Notes under the pieces: generated by a model | What the model was told of the DNA's origin: nothing | Databases searched by the model: none | What the model saw: only the letters and a program-made list of their open reading frames with translations | Made by a program: the position numbers and the translations under genes | In this document: positions 6,052-8,557 of the stretch, piece by piece | Position numbering within the stretch: the stretch's first letter is position 1 | Layout: each line of letters begins with the position of its first letter | Assembly: GCA_001795165.1 (NCBI GenBank) | Contig: MGNS01000139.1 | Coordinates: 6,946-15,502 of the forward strand | Reading direction: 5' to 3' | DNA from: Chloroflexi bacterium RBG_16_57_11 | GTDB taxonomy: Bacteria > Chloroflexota > Anaerolineae > Anaerolineales > UBA4823 | DNA length: 8,557 bases

Positions 6052-6732
6052 CTACAAACCCGGCCGCCTCACCCCGGCCGGGTTTGTTTTTTTTGCGAAA
6101 AGGCCCACTCTGCGCTCAGTGCCAGAAAATAAGCGTTTAATGTTGGGGCGCAACGCCCAGATAAGCAATACCTCTGCCAGCACCCCGTACAACACGTATT
6201 CCCAGGGCGAGGCTCCGATCCATGCCAGGTAAGCAAAAATTAGAATCGAAACTACGCCGACGCTCATCGTCGCCAACGAGGCGTAACCCACGAAAAAGAG
6301 CATGAACATCGCGATTGGCAGGATGATTAACAGGCTTGGGGCCCACAAACCGAAGGCTCCTCCTGCTGAGGGCGCGCCACCGGCCCCACCATGTAATCGC
6401 AGGCGACCTTTCTCATCCCGTTCGGCCAGATAGATCGAGTAGTTGTGCCCGATGACGGCTGCAATCGGCGCCAACACGTGAATCCAGTAGGCATCTGGCA
6501 TCAACCAGCGCGCTACCCAGGCGGCAAAGGCTGCCTTGAGAAAATCAGACGCAGCGGTGGCGAAGCCCGTCAAAAAGCCGGCTGCTCGCATGGCGTTTGT
6601 GCCACCAGTGCGCCCGCTTTCAACCCGGCGGACATCCTGGCCAGTCTTTATGTGAACGTATATCACCCCGAAAGGAATCGCCCCGACCAAATAAGAGCCG
6701 AATAAGATTAAAATTGCGATCACAATTTGCAT
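6052..6732 (-). CDS. plsY: PlsY-type glycerol-3-phosphate acyltransferase, divergent motifs
   Basis: A 226-residue membrane protein of the PlsY family, which transfers an acyl group from acyl-phosphate to glycerol-3-phosphate to make lysophosphatidate, the first step of phospholipid synthesis, at the inner membrane. Seen: start MQIVIAILILFGSYLVGAIPFG with the first helix, motif 1 SGRTGGTNAMR (39-49; family SGNxGATNxxR), motif 2 DFLKA (63-67; family DxxKG), motif 3 GHNYS (95-99) followed by GGAGGAP (115-121; family GGKGVAT), several further hydrophobic helices, and the C-terminal RPNIKRLFSGTE (195-206), which is well conserved. Differences: the motif 3 Lys is Ala117, the motif 2 Gly is Ala67, and about nine extra, mostly charged residues separate the two halves of motif 3. 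ATG with GGAGGAA eight bases upstream. Last gene of a likely operon with the JAMM and membrane-protein genes. Its final codons overlap the terminator of the convergent hydrolase gene. Family clear; activity with the usual substrates less certain. Confidence 0.87.
   Translation of the reverse strand: MQIVIAILILFGSYLVGAIPFGVIYVHIKTGQDVRRVESGRTGGTNAMRAAGFLTGFATAASDFLKAAFAAWVARWLMPDAYWIHVLAPIAAVIGHNYSIYLAERDEKGRLRLHGGAGGAPSAGGAFGLWAPSLLIILPIAMFMLFFVGYASLATMSVGVVSILIFAYLAWIGASPWEYVLYGVLAEVLLIWALRPNIKRLFSGTERRVGLFAKKTNPAGVRRPGL
6054..6094 (+). terminator. Strong intrinsic terminator of the metallo-hydrolase gene
   Basis: A perfect 12-bp stem, ACAAACCCGGCC (6054-6065) with GGCCGGGTTTGT (6076-6087), has a 10-base loop and runs into eight T (6087-6094). 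It starts 16 bases after the hydrolase stop codon. On the minus strand the same bases encode the last residues of PlsY. No T-run follows the hairpin in that direction, so it should terminate mainly plus-strand transcription. Confidence 0.93.
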
Positions 6733-6808
6733 GAACCTGTTTCCTCCAGGAAGATGACCTTTGGCGTTTACAGAAACACACCAACAGCACTTTCGTTTCG
6801 CATATCAC

Positions 6809-7252
6809 TCAATCTGGGCTCTCCAGAAGCTGGATATTGATCTGATAGACTGCTGTCTTTCCAATGACATGGGCAGTGCAGGCCCACTCACCACCCTTCC
6901 TGAACCAGATTAGATAGGCTGCCTCCGGGTAATACGCCTCGGCGATGTCGGTTGGCGATGGGCTATCTGGACCATTGGGATGGGAATGGTAAATGCCAAC
7001 CAGCTCCAGCCCTTGAGCGTCCATTTGATTGAAAACAGCGAGCTGCTCAACCGGATCGATGCGATAACGGGTCGCGCTGTGCAACAAATTTGTTGTGGGA
7101 AAAACACACTTCGCCTGGTATAGCTCACCCTTAAGTCGTCCGGCTAATATCCCGCAGGCCTCTTCTGGGACACGTTCTGATACGTCCATGTGCATAAGCT
7201 CCCAGTCTCGTCGCTTGATCTGGATGGTGCGTGGTTGTATCTTTTCAGGCAT
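6809..7252 (-). CDS. JAMM/MPN-domain metallopeptidase (Mov34/M67 family)
   Basis: A 147-residue, single-domain protein with the JAMM zinc-protease signature: PEEACGIL (29-36, probable catalytic Glu31), then HSHPNGPDSPSPTD (89-102), giving His89, His91, Ser99 and Asp102 in the HxHx7SxxD pattern. Related enzymes remove ubiquitin or ubiquitin-like modifiers in eukaryotes and archaea; bacterial ones (Mec-like) cleave cysteine or peptides from small sulfur-carrier proteins of the ThiS/MoaD type. All catalytic residues are present, so it should be active. There is no signal peptide or membrane segment, so a cytoplasmic location is likely. The ATG lies nine bases after the stop of the membrane-protein gene with no clear Shine-Dalgarno sequence, suggesting translational coupling. 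No ubiquitin-like, E1-like or sulfur-carrier gene is visible here, so the substrate is unknown. Confidence 0.92.
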   Translation of the reverse strand: MPEKIQPRTIQIKRRDWELMHMDVSERVPEEACGILAGRLKGELYQAKCVFPTTNLLHSATRYRIDPVEQLAVFNQMDAQGLELVGIYHSHPNGPDSPSPTDIAEAYYPEAAYLIWFRKGGEWACTAHVIGKTAVYQINIQLLESPD

Positions 7253-7261
7253 TACTTTTGT

Positions 7262-8083
7262 TTATCCCAGTGCCAACGCGATGCCCCAAATGATTGCCAG
7301 AACCACCGCTGGCTCGACGATAGCCTGGCGAATGGGTTCGTTATCTGCCAGATTGCCGAGCAGGGTGGTTAATGCATAAGCCGGGCCTAATAGCGCCAGC
7401 CCGAAGGCAACAGGATTAAGCGGCCAATAACGCAGTGCCGCAGCGATTTGGACAGTGACCAGGGCTACCAGCCCGGCTTCTTTAAAGCGCCACCGGTCAG
7501 GCAGACGTAAGCGGAGCGTCCGCAGGCTCACCAGCCCCCCAGCCAGCGCCAGCGCCGGCAGGAGCATGAGCAGGCGCAGGTCGGCGAAGCGCAACCCGGA
7601 GCTTAGCACCAGGTACAGGGCAAAAGAGACGGCGATCAGAATGGCGGCTGCAGGTGCCTGGCGGGCATCTTCAGCGTCAACGGTGATATATTCTGCAATC
7701 AGCACAAGTAATATCAACCCGCCGCCCAGGGCAAATCCTACCCACCACACCGGGCTTAGTGGCATTTGGAACAAGGGTAGCCCGACTGCCATAGCTGTCA
7801 TGGCGGGTAGAAACCAGTGTTCTATCGTATGCTTACGGCGCAAAGCTGGATGCTCGCGAAACAACCAGTCCGCCCCTGCAGCAGTTAGACCGGCCATCAC
7901 GATAACCACCACACTCTGTACATTCACATTGACCGCCAAGTACAAACCCGGAAGCTGGGTTGCCAGGTCTAACTCAGGGAGTTGAATGAAGCGCCCAAGA
8001 GCATAAGCGAGCAAGATTGTGGCAGCAACCAGGCTCAGCCGGTCGGCGCTGGGCAGGTGGCGATGGCCCTCGATCTCGCGCAT
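7262..8083 (-). CDS. Polytopic membrane protein of unknown function
   Basis: A 273-residue integral membrane protein with about eight or nine hydrophobic segments, roughly at 15-35, 46-72, 89-108, 112-132, 143-162, 167-188, 201-219, 222-243 and 253-272. The short N-terminus is polar (MREIEGHRHLPSADR), and a basic loop RLRLPDRWRFK lies near 191-201. I see no catalytic or transport signature. It resembles the uncharacterised membrane proteins of Chloroflexota annotated as DUF5656, but that is only a recollection. The ATG at 8083 is fixed on the upstream side by an in-frame TAA four codons earlier. No Shine-Dalgarno sequence precedes it, and a TAAAAT box ends seven bases before it, so the transcript is probably leaderless. 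First gene of the likely operon membrane protein-JAMM-plsY, divergent from the glycosyltransferase gene. Confidence 0.82.
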   Translation of the reverse strand: MREIEGHRHLPSADRLSLVAATILLAYALGRFIQLPELDLATQLPGLYLAVNVNVQSVVVIVMAGLTAAGADWLFREHPALRRKHTIEHWFLPAMTAMAVGLPLFQMPLSPVWWVGFALGGGLILLVLIAEYITVDAEDARQAPAAAILIAVSFALYLVLSSGLRFADLRLLMLLPALALAGGLVSLRTLRLRLPDRWRFKEAGLVALVTVQIAAALRYWPLNPVAFGLALLGPAYALTTLLGNLADNEPIRQAIVEPAVVLAIIWGIALALG

Positions 8084-8089
8084 GGCTGC

Positions 8090-8118
8090 ATTTTACCATC
8101 GTGTATTCCGCTTGACGA
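8090..8118 (-). promoter_or_regulatory. Probable leaderless promoter of the membrane protein-JAMM-plsY operon
   Basis: On the minus strand TAAAAT (8095-8090, five of six to TATAAT) and TCGTCA (8118-8113, four of six to TTGACA) are separated by 17 bp. With the usual geometry, transcription would start at 8083, the A of the ATG. The -35 overlaps that of the opposite promoter almost completely. Confidence 0.5.
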
Positions 8119-8140
8119 ATTTTCATCTTTAGCTTATAAG
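8112..8140 (+). promoter_or_regulatory. Probable leaderless promoter of the glycosyltransferase gene
   Basis: TTGACG (8112-8117, five of six) and TATAAG (8135-8140, five of six) are separated by exactly 17 bp. The predicted transcription start is about 8147, the A of the ATG that best fits the family start, so the message would have no 5' leader. No Shine-Dalgarno sequence is present, which agrees. Confidence 0.65.
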
Positions 8141-8146
8141 ATGTTT

Positions 8147-8557
8147 ATGCGTATTGGTATGATGGCGGATGTATACAAGCCGCATGTCAGTGGTGTTACC
8201 AATTACATTGCCTTGAACAAAGCCCAGCTGGAACAGATGGGCCATCAGGTCTTTGTTTTCTCCTTTGGGGCTGGCGACTACATTGACGATGAAATAAACA
8301 TCATTCGCTCGCCGAGCCTACCACTACTGGATACCGGCTATTATTTCAGTCTGCGATATACCCGATCTGCCCGGCGTCTGCTCCAAACCATGGATGTGGT
8401 GCATGTCCATCACCCCTTCCTCAGCGGCACGTTAGCCTTGTTGTACTGTCGCCAACGAGGCATCCCGATCATCTTCACCAACCACACCCGCTATGATTTG
8501 TACGCCCAGGCGTATCTCCCAATCATGCCGGATGTGGTAGGCAACGCCGCTTTGCAA
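8147..8557 (+). CDS. Glycosyltransferase family 4 (N-terminal part, cut by window edge)
   Basis: The first 137 codons of a GT-B-fold glycosyltransferase are visible; the frame is open to the last base. Seen: MRIGMMADVYKPHVSGV at the start, the typical GT4 acceptor-domain opening with a Gly-containing loop (family MRIxxFTDxYxPxxxGV); a beta strand QVFVFSFG; VVHVHHPFLSGTLAL near residues 85-99; and FTNHTRYDLYAQAYLP near 113-128. The last two resemble GT4 enzymes that glycosylate diacylglycerol or phosphatidylinositol, but the nucleotide-sugar-binding C-terminal domain is outside the window, so donor and acceptor are unknown. The start at 8147 is preferred over the ATG at 8141: it matches the family start, and the predicted transcription start falls on it. 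There is no Shine-Dalgarno sequence. It is divergent from the plsY operon, and a shared role in membrane lipids is a reasonable inference. Confidence 0.9.
   Translation, partial: MRIGMMADVYKPHVSGVTNYIALNKAQLEQMGHQVFVFSFGAGDYIDDEINIIRSPSLPLLDTGYYFSLRYTRSARRLLQTMDVVHVHHPFLSGTLALLYCRQRGIPIIFTNHTRYDLYAQAYLPIMPDVVGNAALQ

Noticed and set aside
7455..7985. Plus-strand frame of 176 codons
   Set aside because: It is antisense to the polytopic membrane protein; the translation is Arg/Ser/Ala-rich without hydrophobic or domain structure and has no ribosome site.
8141..8146. ATG at 8141 as the glycosyltransferase start
   Set aside because: It directly abuts the -10 box, upstream of the predicted transcription start, and would add Met-Phe before the usual family start.

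Overview
The window comes from a bacterial chromosome of moderately high GC. The gene content suggests Chloroflexota, most likely an Anaerolineae-like lineage: an archaeal/rickettsial-type ValRS, an unusual PlsY, a polytopic membrane protein of a type I associate with that phylum, and a GT4 glycolipid-type transferase. This placement is inference from gene families, because no rRNA or marker gene is present. All genes look intact except those cut by the two window edges.

Left half (1-5055, minus strand). A promoter with a perfect TATAAT near 5030 drives a roughly 290-nt valine T-box riboswitch (4690-4980). Its stem I carries a GUC specifier, and it has the canonical antiterminator box and an intrinsic terminator. 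Downstream are three genes in the same direction with short gaps: a complete archaeal/rickettsial-type valyl-tRNA synthetase (4662-2113), a PhzF-family isomerase (2059-1169), and the first 356 codons of a second, bacterial-type valyl-tRNA synthetase (1068 to beyond the left edge). Two ValRS genes of different lineages in tandem behind one valine sensor is the most striking arrangement here. The first ValRS also carries an 81-bp, three-hairpin palindromic element inserted in frame (27 codons) next to its editing domain, comparable in kind to the palindromic elements that invade Rickettsia genes.

Middle (5060-6094, plus strand). A divergently transcribed metallo-beta-lactamase-fold hydrolase has a complete set of metal ligands and a very acidic C-terminal tail. 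It ends at a strong intrinsic terminator whose hairpin also encodes the last codons of the convergent plsY.

Right (8083-6052, minus strand). A compact operon encodes a polytopic membrane protein of unknown function, a JAMM/MPN-domain metallopeptidase and a PlsY-type glycerol-3-phosphate acyltransferase with altered motifs. From 8147 a family 4 glycosyltransferase runs off the right edge. The 63-bp gap between the membrane protein and the glycosyltransferase holds two overlapping, divergent promoters. Each places its predicted transcription start on the first base of its gene, and neither gene has a Shine-Dalgarno sequence, so both are predicted to be leaderless. PlsY and the glycosyltransferase both point towards membrane lipid or glycolipid synthesis.
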